From positions 1 to 38,303 of the forward strand of contig JAPKBN010000017.1 in NCBI GenBank assembly GCA_026421215.1: a stretch of DNA of 38,303 bases, written 5' to 3'. The notes under the pieces are model-generated. The model saw only the letters and a list, made by a program, of their open reading frames with translations, ran no database searches and was not told where the DNA came from. This document shows positions 17,417 through 25,380 of the stretch, piece by piece. Numbering within the stretch: the first letter of the stretch is position 1; every line of letters begins with the position of its first letter. Source of the DNA: Dehalococcoidia bacterium. GTDB lineage: Bacteria > Chloroflexota > Dehalococcoidia > Lucifugimonadales > Lucifugimonadaceae. A program made the position numbers and the translations under genes.

Positions 17417-19627
17417 GTGAGAAGACCCCGAAGAGGACTGGTTCTACTCGCGATCCTGTTTGCCCTGAGCGTGGCCGTACTTGCAGTGCCAAGGGTGGAG
17501 ATAAACACGCCAATATGGGGCCTGGATCGCGGAGACGAAGAGAACATTCTCGGATTGTCCCTTGGCCTTGACCTTAAGGGTGGGTCCCACCTTGTCTACA
17601 AGGCAACCAAGGAAGATGGCTCAGCGGCAGACGCAGAAGACCTTGAGGGCGTGCGCAAGATTCTGGAGAAGCGCGTCAGTTCATTCGGTCTTGCCGAGCC
17701 CACTATCCAGTTGCTTGGTAACCCGGCTGACCGCGTCTTGGTCCAGTTGCCCGGACTAAGTGGCGCAACGATTGCCGTAGATTTTGATGGCAACACGGTT
17801 TTCGCTGAAGAACTTGAGGCATTTTTACAGTCCGCCGCGGTCGGGCATCCGGAAACAAAGGTCAGCATCGACGAAAACCAGCTGATAGCGCGGATGGACG
17901 AGTTACGTCCGGCACTTCGAGCTACCGATGGCTCGGTGATTACCGAATCTGAGGCTGACGTCATCAGGCGGGCGGTGGAAGATAATTTCCCGGTGACCGC
18001 CGTTATTTCATTCGCCGCCATCGACCCCGAAACTGGCGAAATTCCATTAGCGGCCGAGCCGGCCGACGATTCGGAGAACGCGGGAACATCGGACGATGAG
18101 GTCTTAGCAACGCCCGTTCCGCAGCCCGCCGCGACGCCATCCGCTGACGGAAGCGACGGCGGCGATCCCACGCCCGTGCAGACGGACGAACCGGCACCTG
18201 TATTGGCAGACGACGACACGCCTGTCGATGTTGGCCCCGTAACGATTGTCCCCGAGATTACGATTGAACAGATACAGGGGGCGCTGGTCGGTATCGGACT
18301 TACAAATGCCCTTGTAGAGACCGTCAACGACACAGCGGGAGAGGTGATCGATAACTTCTGGTCTATTGAACTCATTGGAGTTCGGGCACAAGAGTTCGGG
18401 GAAAACGGTGACTCCATTCCAACGCTTGCCGAAGAAGCGCGCGAAGCACTGGATGCGTTGAGCCCGTTGGGGGTGTTCGTCACCTCCGGTACGATCGAAC
18501 TATGGGCGGTCGGTGGCGGTGTGCAGGAAGCCAAGCATCTGATCGGCCAGACGGCGCAGCTGGATTTCAGAGAGCGCAAGTGCGGAACCTTGACCCCCCC
18601 GACCATCGGTGACGCATGGCCGCCAGACGGACTGTCTGGCGAAGAGTGGCGTACGGTTCGTTGTGTAGATGAGACTTACTGGAACCCGCCTTACGGTGGC
18701 GGAGAACAGGATATCGACATCCAGGGTTCTGATCTGACGGATGCCTTTGCTGGTACGCAGCCCGGAGTTGTTGGTCCGGTCGTCAACATCAGTTTCAACG
18801 ACCACGGTTCGGACGAGTTCTGTGATGTAACCGGGAGGATTTCCCGGGCCACGAACCAGGATGTTCTCGCCATTTATCTTGATGGCGAAGAACTCGTGGC
18901 GCCCTCCGCATCCACGGCGATCTGTAATGGCAGCGCCTACATATTTGGCAACTTCACCGCTGAACGAGCACGCACGGTATCCATTCAGCTTCGGTCGGGT
19001 TCACTCCCGGTAAACCTCGAGTTGATCCAGGAACGTAACGTGGACGCTACGCTCGGTTCAGACTCGCTCAGGAAAAGCGTGATCGCCGGCATCATCGGCT
19101 TGGGACTCGTTCTGGTGTTCATGGTGATGTATTACAAAATTCCGGGTTTCGTGGCCGCCCTGGCGTTGATCCTCTATGCGGTGGTCTTATTGGCGTTGTT
19201 CAAGTTGATGCCGGTCACGCTCACACTCTCCGGAGTGGCGGCGTTGATCTTATCGATCGGTCTGGCGGTTGACGCCAATATCCTGATTGCAGAGCGCACC
19301 AAGGAAGAACTCCGCATGGGCCGGGCGTTACTGGCCTCGATCACGACCGGTTTCGACCGTGCGTGGCCGTCGATTAGAGACGGAAACATATCGACAATAA
19401 TTACGTGCATCGTCCTGTTCTGGTTTGGTGACCGACTCGGTACCAGCCTGATTCAAGGATTTGCTCTAACGCTTGGAATAGGTGTCGTCGTATCGATGCT
19501 CACGGCGTTCTTTGCCAGCCGAGTGATCATGCGATCCATTGCCGGCACGTCCCTTGGGCGGCGTATTGATTCGTTCGTGCCTGTGGGTTCGATCGGTGTT
19601 GATCGAGCGATCGGCTCAGGGGAGTAG
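17417..19627 (+). CDS. secD: Protein translocase subunit SecD
   Basis: 736 aa, long for SecD. With SecF it uses the proton gradient to complete protein export. TM1 is at about 8-24, then LGLDLKGGSHLVYK (49-62). The first periplasmic domain carries a large insertion (about residues 115-340), including a Pro/Thr/Asp/Ala-rich low-complexity linker at 204-270. TM2-TM6 lie at about 555-575, 577-597, 601-620, 658-672 and 680-700. The VDANILIAERTKEELR motif (618-633) and DGNISTIIT are in place. Four cysteines (389, 416, 469, 503) lie in the external part and could form disulfides. The start is GTG, directly after the cca stop. Confidence 0.96.
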   Translation: MRRPRRGLVLLAILFALSVAVLAVPRVEINTPIWGLDRGDEENILGLSLGLDLKGGSHLVYKATKEDGSAADAEDLEGVRKILEKRVSSFGLAEPTIQLLGNPADRVLVQLPGLSGATIAVDFDGNTVFAEELEAFLQSAAVGHPETKVSIDENQLIARMDELRPALRATDGSVITESEADVIRRAVEDNFPVTAVISFAAIDPETGEIPLAAEPADDSENAGTSDDEVLATPVPQPAATPSADGSDGGDPTPVQTDEPAPVLADDDTPVDVGPVTIVPEITIEQIQGALVGIGLTNALVETVNDTAGEVIDNFWSIELIGVRAQEFGENGDSIPTLAEEAREALDALSPLGVFVTSGTIELWAVGGGVQEAKHLIGQTAQLDFRERKCGTLTPPTIGDAWPPDGLSGEEWRTVRCVDETYWNPPYGGGEQDIDIQGSDLTDAFAGTQPGVVGPVVNISFNDHGSDEFCDVTGRISRATNQDVLAIYLDGEELVAPSASTAICNGSAYIFGNFTAERARTVSIQLRSGSLPVNLELIQERNVDATLGSDSLRKSVIAGIIGLGLVLVFMVMYYKIPGFVAALALILYAVVLLALFKLMPVTLTLSGVAALILSIGLAVDANILIAERTKEELRMGRALLASITTGFDRAWPSIRDGNISTIITCIVLFWFGDRLGTSLIQGFALTLGIGVVVSMLTAFFASRVIMRSIAGTSLGRRIDSFVPVGSIGVDRAIGSGE

Positions 19628-19631
19628 AACG

Positions 19632-20555
19632 ATGATTGATTTCATTGGAAAACGAGTCTGGTTCGCTGGCCTGTCCTCCATCTTGGTGATCGCGTCGGCG
19701 CTGTTGCTGACGGTTGGTCCCGGCCTGAATGAAGGAATTGATTTCACAGGCGGAACTTCAACCACGCTTCAAATAAACGACGAAAATGTAGGCACGGACG
19801 ATGTACGTTCGATTTTCGCCGAGGCCGGATTTAGTGATGCCCTCATCCAGAGTACTGGTGATGGCAGTTTCTTCATTAGGACGGAAGTCCAGAATGAAGC
19901 GGCTCAGAACGAAATTCTGGCGGCGTTGAACCGTGCCTACCCTGACCAGACCGCGAGCGACATTCGTCCCGAAGTTACGACCGTCGGCAAGAGCGTCGCA
20001 GATGACACCGTCTCTAACTCGATCCAGGCGGTCGTGGTGGCGTCGATCTTCATCATCCTGTTCCTGTTCTGGGCCTTCCGGGCGGTCACTGCGGCGTACC
20101 GATACGGATTGGCTGCTGTGATCGCCCTGGCACACGACGTTGTATTGACCCTCGGTTTGTTTGTCATTCTTGGAGAAGTGATCGGCGCAGAGGTGAATGC
20201 ATCGTTTATCGTCGGAACGCTGACCGTGATTGGTTACTCCGTGAACGACACCATTGTGGTGTTTGACCGTATCCGTGAGAACGTCAGACTCGGCACTGGC
20301 CGATCGTTTAGGGCGGTAGTCAACCAGTCGCTCAACGAGTCGATTATGCGATCACTCGGCACTAGTTTCACGACTGCGGTCGTGATCGTGGCGATGCTGC
20401 TGTTCGGTGGGGAGACCCTGCGTGACTTCTTGCTGGTCCTGCTTGCCGGTGTGGTGATTGGAACCTACAGTTCGGTCTTCATCGCTGCGCAGGTACTGGT
20501 CTTCTGGGAAGAACGAGGGTTTCTCGGGCGCCGCCGGCCAGTCGAGGCGACCTAG
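19632..20555 (+). CDS. secF: Protein translocase subunit SecF
   Basis: 307 aa from ATG 19632, chosen because GGGGAG lies eight bases upstream, inside the secD 3' end, and because the protein starts in the family way (MIDFIGKR then TM1). The frame is open to 19539 but that part only shadows secD. GIDFTGGT (35-42) is followed by a short periplasmic domain and TM2-TM6, with VIGYSVNDTIVVFDRIREN and the SLGTSFTTAVVIVAML segment. It lies 4 bp after secD, and the products act together with SecYEG. Confidence 0.97.
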   Translation: MIDFIGKRVWFAGLSSILVIASALLLTVGPGLNEGIDFTGGTSTTLQINDENVGTDDVRSIFAEAGFSDALIQSTGDGSFFIRTEVQNEAAQNEILAALNRAYPDQTASDIRPEVTTVGKSVADDTVSNSIQAVVVASIFIILFLFWAFRAVTAAYRYGLAAVIALAHDVVLTLGLFVILGEVIGAEVNASFIVGTLTVIGYSVNDTIVVFDRIRENVRLGTGRSFRAVVNQSLNESIMRSLGTSFTTAVVIVAMLLFGGETLRDFLLVLLAGVVIGTYSSVFIAAQVLVFWEERGFLGRRRPVEAT

Positions 20556-20572
20556 CCGAAGCTTCGCGGTAC

Positions 20573-20592
20573 GGCTCGGGTCATCCCGAGCC
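20573..20592 (+). terminator. Hairpin after secF, possible terminator
   Basis: GGCTCGGG-TCAT-CCCGAGCC is a perfect 8-bp stem with a tetraloop, starting 17 nt past the secF stop. No T-run follows, so it may end or stabilise the secDF mRNA rather than act as a standard intrinsic terminator. Confidence 0.4.
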
Positions 20593-20650
20593 AGTCATAA
20601 CCTGCGGTCTGAGAATGCAAACCGTCATCCCGAACTAGATTTAGGTTCCG
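20580..20650. repeat. Short repeated GTCATCCCGA with degenerate palindrome
   Basis: GTCATCCCGA occurs at 20580-20589 and 20624-20633. The second copy begins an imperfect inverted repeat (CCCGAAC ... GTTCCGGG, one bulged base) reminiscent of dispersed intergenic palindromes of the GTCATCCCG type in other bacteria. It may be the worn remains of such an element. Confidence 0.35.
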
Positions 20651-20796
20651 GGTGTGAGACGCGCTCAGACATGTCCGTCCTCACCGGTCTAGGCGGGGCA
20701 CCTTCAACGTGAGTTTCCCAGGCCAACCATACGGTTAGGCGCTAAACATTCTGGGGCACAACAATCAGCCTGAGCGTTTGATACTGGTGGTTGGCC

Positions 20797-20855
20797 CCCT
20801 CTCACCCTTTATGCGGGTAGGCCTCTCCTTCCGGCAGAGAGGGCATCGTTTTATT
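20797..20855 (+). terminator. Terminator-like hairpin with alternative pairing
   Basis: CCTCTC (20822-20827) pairs with GAGAGG (20837-20842), followed by TCGTTTTATT. An upstream CCCTCTC (20797-20803) can pair with the same GAGAGGG instead. The arrangement resembles a terminator with a competing stem ahead of nfo, or simply the end of the secDF transcript. Confidence 0.4.
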
Positions 20856-21025
20856 GAATGTAAATGGCATAAAGGACTTGGTCATCCAAAGATCAGGGGC
20901 AACGCCTTGTATTAACGGGTCACACACCGATGTCGCACCGGCATAATGGCCGGACTCCGTGAATCGCGAAATACACCCCCGTACTACGCTGACCTCGGCG
21001 CAGTTCGAACCGAGAGGGAACGAAT

Positions 21026-21883
21026 ATGCACATCGGCGCACACGTGTCCGCGGCAGGCGGACTTCCGAAGGCAGTCGGTCGCGCTGTGGACATAGGAGCT
21101 GAAGCGATGCAGATATTTGCATCCTCCCCTCGTGCGTGGAGATTCAAGCCGCCAGAGGATGTGCTCGTCGAGAAATTCAAAGAGGCGTCTGAAGAAGCGG
21201 GCATGGGACCGACTGTATTTCATGGCATTTACCTGTGTTCGCTGGGGTCACAGGACGAGGCGCTTGTGGAGCGCAGCATAGAGTCGCTGACAAACCACCT
21301 GCAGACCGCCGAACGCTGCGCCGCACTGGGGGTCATATTTCATCCGGCCAGCCATCGTGGTGTTGGATTTGAGGCTGTTCTCGATCAGTTCGTCGAAGGC
21401 GTGAAGAAAGTCCTTGACGCCGTGCCCGGGGACGCCCTGTTGATGTTGGAGAACAGTGCCGGCGCTGGCGACCACATCGGCTCAAAGTTCTCCGAGCTCG
21501 GGGCGATCATCGAGAGGGTCGGTAGTGAGCGCCTTCACGTCTGTCTGGATACACAGCACGCGTGGGCGGCTGGATATGAGTTGAACAACGCCGAGAAGCT
21601 AGACGAGATGCTGGGGGAGTTCGACAAAGAGATTGGGCTTGATCGGCTTAGCGCCATCCACGCCAACGATTCGATGCGACCACTTGGATCTGCTGTAGAC
21701 AGGCATGACAACATCGGTGAGGGCGAGATCGGCACGGCCGGATTCGAGTTGATGATGTCGCGCCCGGCGTTTGCCAACGTCCCAATGTATCTGGAGGTCC
21801 CGGGGTTCAAAAAAGACGGCCCGGACAAAAAGAACGTAAACCTTATGAAAAAAGCGCGGAAAACGGTCGGCGCTTCGCGTTGA
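21026..21883 (+). CDS. nfo: Endonuclease IV (AP endonuclease)
   Basis: 285 aa, complete. It cleaves DNA 5' of abasic sites in base excision repair, using three zinc ions in a TIM barrel. The sequence shows MHIGAHVSAAGGLPKAV, MQIFASSPRAW, VFHGIYL, IFHPASH, LMLENSAGAGDHIGS, HVCLDTQHAWAAGY, AIHANDS, DRHDNIGEGEIG and YLEVPG, which carry the His, Glu and Asp zinc ligands. GAGAGGGAA precedes the ATG. It begins a group with the zincin gene 22 bp downstream. Confidence 0.97.
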   Translation: MHIGAHVSAAGGLPKAVGRAVDIGAEAMQIFASSPRAWRFKPPEDVLVEKFKEASEEAGMGPTVFHGIYLCSLGSQDEALVERSIESLTNHLQTAERCAALGVIFHPASHRGVGFEAVLDQFVEGVKKVLDAVPGDALLMLENSAGAGDHIGSKFSELGAIIERVGSERLHVCLDTQHAWAAGYELNNAEKLDEMLGEFDKEIGLDRLSAIHANDSMRPLGSAVDRHDNIGEGEIGTAGFELMMSRPAFANVPMYLEVPGFKKDGPDKKNVNLMKKARKTVGASR

Positions 21884-21905
21884 GTTTACTGAGCCGTAAT
21901 TAAGA

Positions 21906-22277
21906 ATGCGTGCGATCCCTCAAGAGATATTTGAAGCGCTCGTAGCTGAGGCAATCGAAGGCCTGCCGAGTGAGTTTCTGGATCGGCTGGATAACGTCGG
22001 CATCGTCGCTGCGGACTGGCCCACGGAGGAACAGCGCCGATACCACCATCTCTCCCCGCGGGACACCCTGCTGGGATTGTATGAAGGGGTGGCGTTGACC
22101 GACCGGGAAAGCTACGGCATGGTGCTCCCGGACAAGATCACCATCTTCCAACGGCCGCTTGAGGGGATCTCTGAAAATGAGGAAGACCTGATTTATCAGG
22201 TGCAGGTCACCGTGGTTCACGAGATAGCGCACCACTTCGGGATAAACGACGAACGACTCCACGAACTCGGCTATTAG
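21906..22277 (+). CDS. Zincin-like metallopeptidase family protein
   Basis: 123 aa, matching the small bacterial metallopeptidase family of COG3824/zincin_1 type. The active-site motif HEIAHHFG (105-112) followed by NDERLHELG gives the HExxHxxG plus a distal His (119). The preceding GMVLPDKITIFQRPL is also typical. It is cytosolic, with no signal or membrane segment. The natural substrate of the family is not known to me. It is located between nfo and a phosphatase-superfamily gene (18 bp to the next start), probably in one transcript. Confidence 0.85.
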   Translation: MRAIPQEIFEALVAEAIEGLPSEFLDRLDNVGIVAADWPTEEQRRYHHLSPRDTLLGLYEGVALTDRESYGMVLPDKITIFQRPLEGISENEEDLIYQVQVTVVHEIAHHFGINDERLHELGY

Positions 22278-22295
22278 TTCAGTCAGCGAGGACAA

Positions 22296-23756
22296 GTGAC
22301 TCAGATATTCATCATGGTCTTTGACGGCCTGCAGCCGTCTCAAGTCATCCCGGAACTCATGCCACGCCTGTCCGCATTTGCGGACTCGGGTGTGCGATTT
22401 CAGAAGCATCATCCAGTGTTCCCAACGGTCACACGCATCAACGCAGCCAGCATGGTTACCGGCCGCTATCCCGGAGGTCACGGCCTCGCCGCAAACACAA
22501 TGGTGATGCGAGAGTTGGACCCGGGCGAACTGTTTCCCGTTCTGGAACCAGGCCTTAAGCGCCTGTCTGAGCAATCAGACGGGCGAGTGCTGCTGTCGCC
22601 GCCCCTTGCAGAGATATTGACGCACTACGGGAAGCAATACGTTGCTGTTGGCGTCGGAACCTCGGGCAACGCATTCGTGCACAACCCGCACCCCGAGCAC
22701 TCGAACGGTGCGACCATCCATCCCGAGTTCTGTCTCCCGTACGATCTGCATTCAGAGATCATCGGTAAATTCGGCGATTGGCCGGATGAGGCGTACCCAA
22801 ACTCGGCCCGGGTGCAACATGCGGGCCGGATCGTCACCGACTACGTGATGCCGGAGCGCCAGCCCGACGTCACGCTCTTATGGTCATCGGAGCCAGACAA
22901 ATCGCAGCACCGTGACGGCGTCAATTCTGATCTAAGCAAACAAGCGTTGCTGATGGCTGATACGGAGTTCGGCCGTATCCTGGACTGGCTGGACGAAAAC
23001 GAACGACTTGAAGATACCGACGTTATCGTCCTCTCGGACCATGGCTACTCGACCATCACGGAAGTGATCCCGGTAGAGGCGATGGTCCGCGACGCTGGGT
23101 TCCCTGGGTCAGGGGACAACGGCGTGGTCGTTGCGCCCAATGGAGGCTCGGTTATCTTCTACACAAACCCGCCGGACCCAACTACGGTCGAGCGTCTGGC
23201 ACGTTGGTTGATGATCCAGCCCTGGTGTGGTGCGCTACTTTCGTCCGAGGCGGCCGGGAATATCACAGGAACGCTCCCCATGGACCTTGCCGGCGGTGAC
23301 GGCGCGCGAGCTCCGGATCTGGCGATGTCGTTCGCATGGAATCATGACGTTAATGAGGAAGGCGTTCCTGGTCACGCCTTCTCCGCCGGTGGCGCTCCCG
23401 GAGCGGGCCAGCACGGTTCGATGAGCCCACACGAGTTGTGCAACACTATGATTGCGGGCGGCCCCAGTTTTAAATCCGGGTTACTGAACGAGATCCCGTC
23501 CGGGAACGTTGACCTCGCCCCGACGGTTCTTGAGTTGCTGGGATTGCCGGGCGGTGAGCACATGGATGGTCGTCCGCTTACAGAGGCGCTTGAGGGAGGG
23601 CCAGGGCAGCACGAAGTTGAGGTGCGCGTCGAACACCACACTATGCGTCGCACAGTGTTCAAGAGCGAGTATCACCAGATCGTGCGGACATCCCGAGTAG
23701 GGAATACACAGTATCTGGACGAGGGAGACGCGCGGCGGGATCCAATGCGCACTTAG
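22296..23756 (+). CDS. Alkaline phosphatase/NPP superfamily hydrolase
   Basis: 486 aa, GTG start with GAGG four bases upstream. It belongs to the type I phosphodiesterase/nucleotide pyrophosphatase group: VFDGL (Asp10 metal ligand), PTVTRINAASMVTGRYPGGHG with T46 as the probable nucleophile, SSEPDKSQHRDG, VIVLSDHGYSTI (metal Asp-His) and GAPGAGQHGSMSPHE. ELLGLPGGEHMDGRPL near the end is also seen in sulfatases and related enzymes. It has no signal peptide, so it acts in the cytosol. Substrates of this group include nucleotide and phospholipid phosphodiesters and phosphonate intermediates; the substrate here is unknown. The TPP-dependent gene 86 bp downstream may share a pathway. Confidence 0.85.
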   Translation: MTQIFIMVFDGLQPSQVIPELMPRLSAFADSGVRFQKHHPVFPTVTRINAASMVTGRYPGGHGLAANTMVMRELDPGELFPVLEPGLKRLSEQSDGRVLLSPPLAEILTHYGKQYVAVGVGTSGNAFVHNPHPEHSNGATIHPEFCLPYDLHSEIIGKFGDWPDEAYPNSARVQHAGRIVTDYVMPERQPDVTLLWSSEPDKSQHRDGVNSDLSKQALLMADTEFGRILDWLDENERLEDTDVIVLSDHGYSTITEVIPVEAMVRDAGFPGSGDNGVVVAPNGGSVIFYTNPPDPTTVERLARWLMIQPWCGALLSSEAAGNITGTLPMDLAGGDGARAPDLAMSFAWNHDVNEEGVPGHAFSAGGAPGAGQHGSMSPHELCNTMIAGGPSFKSGLLNEIPSGNVDLAPTVLELLGLPGGEHMDGRPLTEALEGGPGQHEVEVRVEHHTMRRTVFKSEYHQIVRTSRVGNTQYLDEGDARRDPMRT

Positions 23757-23842
23757 AATTCAGCCACCGGTTGACCTCGCGCAGGAACTTGGACAACGTA
23801 AGCCAGTGAAATATTGCCAATGAAGAAAGAGGACATGTCGCC

Positions 23843-24424
23843 GTGATCGAGATGCGAGACGCAATGCGGGCCGTGAAGAGCGAGGATCCCGAGGCTATCG
23901 TCCTCTTGGCGGAGACATCGATCATGGCGTTTGCGGACGTGTCTGAGCCGGACGATCTTTATCTGCCGGTTGGTTCGATGAGCAAAGCGTCATCTGTCGG
24001 CCTTGGCGTGGCGCTCGCCCAGCCGGAGAAGAACGTCGTCATTTTTGATGGCGATGGTTCACTACTCATGAACCTCGGCTCGCTTGTCACGGTCGGCAAA
24101 CAGGCACCAAAAAACCTAGTGCACATCCTGCTGGCAAACGACGTGTACGCTCTGACCGGTGGGCAACCGATTCCAAGCGAGGAACGCGGCGATCTTCCGG
24201 GCATGGCAAAGGCCGCTGGGTACGTATCCGTGGTCCAGTTCGACAACATCGAGGAGTTCGCCAGCGAACTACCGGTGATTTTGAACGAAGACGGACCAAC
24301 CTTTGTCGTGCTGGACACGGTGACTGAGGTCACAAACGCCGCTGACTGGAAGACCTACCCAAAGCCACCAAAAAGCTGGAATGTTCAGGCGCCAGCGGTG
24401 CGAGAGTCACTTACCGGGGAGTAG
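23843..24424 (+). CDS. TPP-binding decarboxylase-type subunit (sulfopyruvate/phosphonopyruvate decarboxylase beta-like)
   Basis: 193 aa, GTG start with AAAGAGGA upstream. Only the C-terminal thiamine-diphosphate-binding domain is present: FDGDGSLLMNLGSLVTVG followed by LLANDVYALTGGQ, that is GDG at 70-72 and the Mg-ligand Asn 99, with GSMSKASSVGLGVALA in front. This matches the beta (ComE-like) subunit of sulfopyruvate decarboxylase or the C-terminal half of phosphonopyruvate decarboxylase. The pyrimidine-binding alpha subunit, needed for activity in two-subunit enzymes, is not next to it: the upstream gene is a phosphatase-type enzyme. The partner is either elsewhere or this homologue has another role. 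Confidence 0.8.
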   Translation: MIEMRDAMRAVKSEDPEAIVLLAETSIMAFADVSEPDDLYLPVGSMSKASSVGLGVALAQPEKNVVIFDGDGSLLMNLGSLVTVGKQAPKNLVHILLANDVYALTGGQPIPSEERGDLPGMAKAAGYVSVVQFDNIEEFASELPVILNEDGPTFVVLDTVTEVTNAADWKTYPKPPKSWNVQAPAVRESLTGE

Positions 24425-24439
24425 GCGGGAACGTGTAGA

Positions 24440-24459
24440 GGCGTATATGCAAATACGCC
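24440..24459. terminator. Hairpin between convergent genes
   Basis: GGCGTAT-ATGCAA-ATACGCC is a perfect 7-bp stem between the TPP-binding gene (+) and the first metallo-hydrolase (-). It has no T-run on either side but is well placed as a shared transcription end. Confidence 0.5.
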
Positions 24460-24478
24460 CAAGGGCGTACCAGTCCGC

Positions 24479-25312
24479 TTACAGTGGCTGCCAGTAACGT
24501 TTGTTTTCTATCTCCACCACGTGGCCTATGTTTGAGTCCACGACGAGGTGACTTGATGCCACTGTCAGGTTCTCGGACACGATCCGTTCGATCATCGCTT
24601 TACGGGTCGCCACGGCCGTTGGTTTGTCTATGTCTGCGCCGGCGCACCATTCAGGATCCGTGTACTGCGTTCGTGAGTGAATCACGTCGCCCGTGACGAT
24701 CCCTTTTTCGCCGTCCGATTCGATCAAGAACGACTGATGCCCGGGTGTATGACCCGGCGTCCCGAGCGATTTGATACCGTGCGCGATGTCGTCGCCGTCC
24801 GAGGTTAGTTCGAGCAGTCCAAGGCCTTCAAGTGGTTGTGCCTGTGTGGGAATATGCGGCGCGTTTGCCAGTATGCCGTCACTTGTCCAGTGTTCGTAGT
24901 CACGGGCCGAAAAGTAGTATCGGGCGTTCGGGAAGGTAGGGTCTCCATTCGTCATGTTCCAACCGACGTGATCTGGATGCAGATGCGTGTTGAGCACTGC
25001 CGTTACCTGACTCGGCTGAATCCCGGCTTCTCTGAGGTTGGTCATCAGACGTCCCTCACCGCCGCCGAACATATCCGGCACTGACGGACCTATTCCTGTA
25101 TCCACCAGCACAATGAAATCGTCCGAGATGAGAGCAAATATGCCAAAGGAGACTCGAAACTTGCCGTTTTTATCCAGCGCATGGTGGGAGCGATGTGGCT
25201 CCCATGCATCGATCGGCACGTCCGGGAAGAACATCTGGGGGTCAAAGGGTGGGGGCGCGTAATCCTCGATGTTCAGGATCTCAACGCGACCGATTCTTGC
25301 CGATCTCGTCAT
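24479..25312 (-). CDS. Metallo-beta-lactamase-fold hydrolase, copy 1
   Basis: 277 aa. Two-zinc MBL fold: THLHPDHVGWN (H110, H112, D114, H115), GTPGHTPGHQS (about 184-194) and VTGDVIHS (bridging Asp 209). It is cytosolic, with no signal peptide. It looks like the lactonase/hydrolase branch rather than glyoxalase II or a true beta-lactamase, but the substrate is unknown. GGAAAG lies just before the ATG. It is 68 bp downstream of a clear paralogue on the same strand, with which it shares VPIDAWEP, HPDHVGWN, EHWTS and GTPGHTPGHQS, roughly half of its residues by eye. Confidence 0.9.
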   Translation of the reverse strand: MTRSARIGRVEILNIEDYAPPPFDPQMFFPDVPIDAWEPHRSHHALDKNGKFRVSFGIFALISDDFIVLVDTGIGPSVPDMFGGGEGRLMTNLREAGIQPSQVTAVLNTHLHPDHVGWNMTNGDPTFPNARYYFSARDYEHWTSDGILANAPHIPTQAQPLEGLGLLELTSDGDDIAHGIKSLGTPGHTPGHQSFLIESDGEKGIVTGDVIHSRTQYTDPEWCAGADIDKPTAVATRKAMIERIVSENLTVASSHLVVDSNIGHVVEIENKRYWQPL

Positions 25313-25380
25313 GCTTTCCTACCCCCATCTGGCCTTTATGCGAACTGGACGTAATCCCATAGACTACTTCGTTCCTGTAA

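Larger units (their letters stand above)
20556..21025. other. 470-bp secF-nfo intergenic stretch
   Basis: The longest gap in the window. It holds a perfect 8-bp hairpin (20573-20592), two copies of GTCATCCCGA (20580-20589 and 20624-20633), a degenerate palindrome around the second copy, and a terminator-like hairpin with competing pairing (20797-20855). No convincing protein frame or tRNA was found. Confidence 0.5.

Noticed and set aside
19539-19631. N-terminal extension of SecF
   Set aside because: It lies wholly inside secD in another frame, and the ATG at 19632 has a good ribosome site and a family-typical start.
23757-23842. Remnant of a decarboxylase alpha subunit upstream of the TPP gene
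   Set aside because: All three frames in this 86-bp gap were read; only short open pieces appear and none resembles the alpha subunit. An 8-codon ORF (MKKEDMSP) overlaps the GTG start but is too short to judge.
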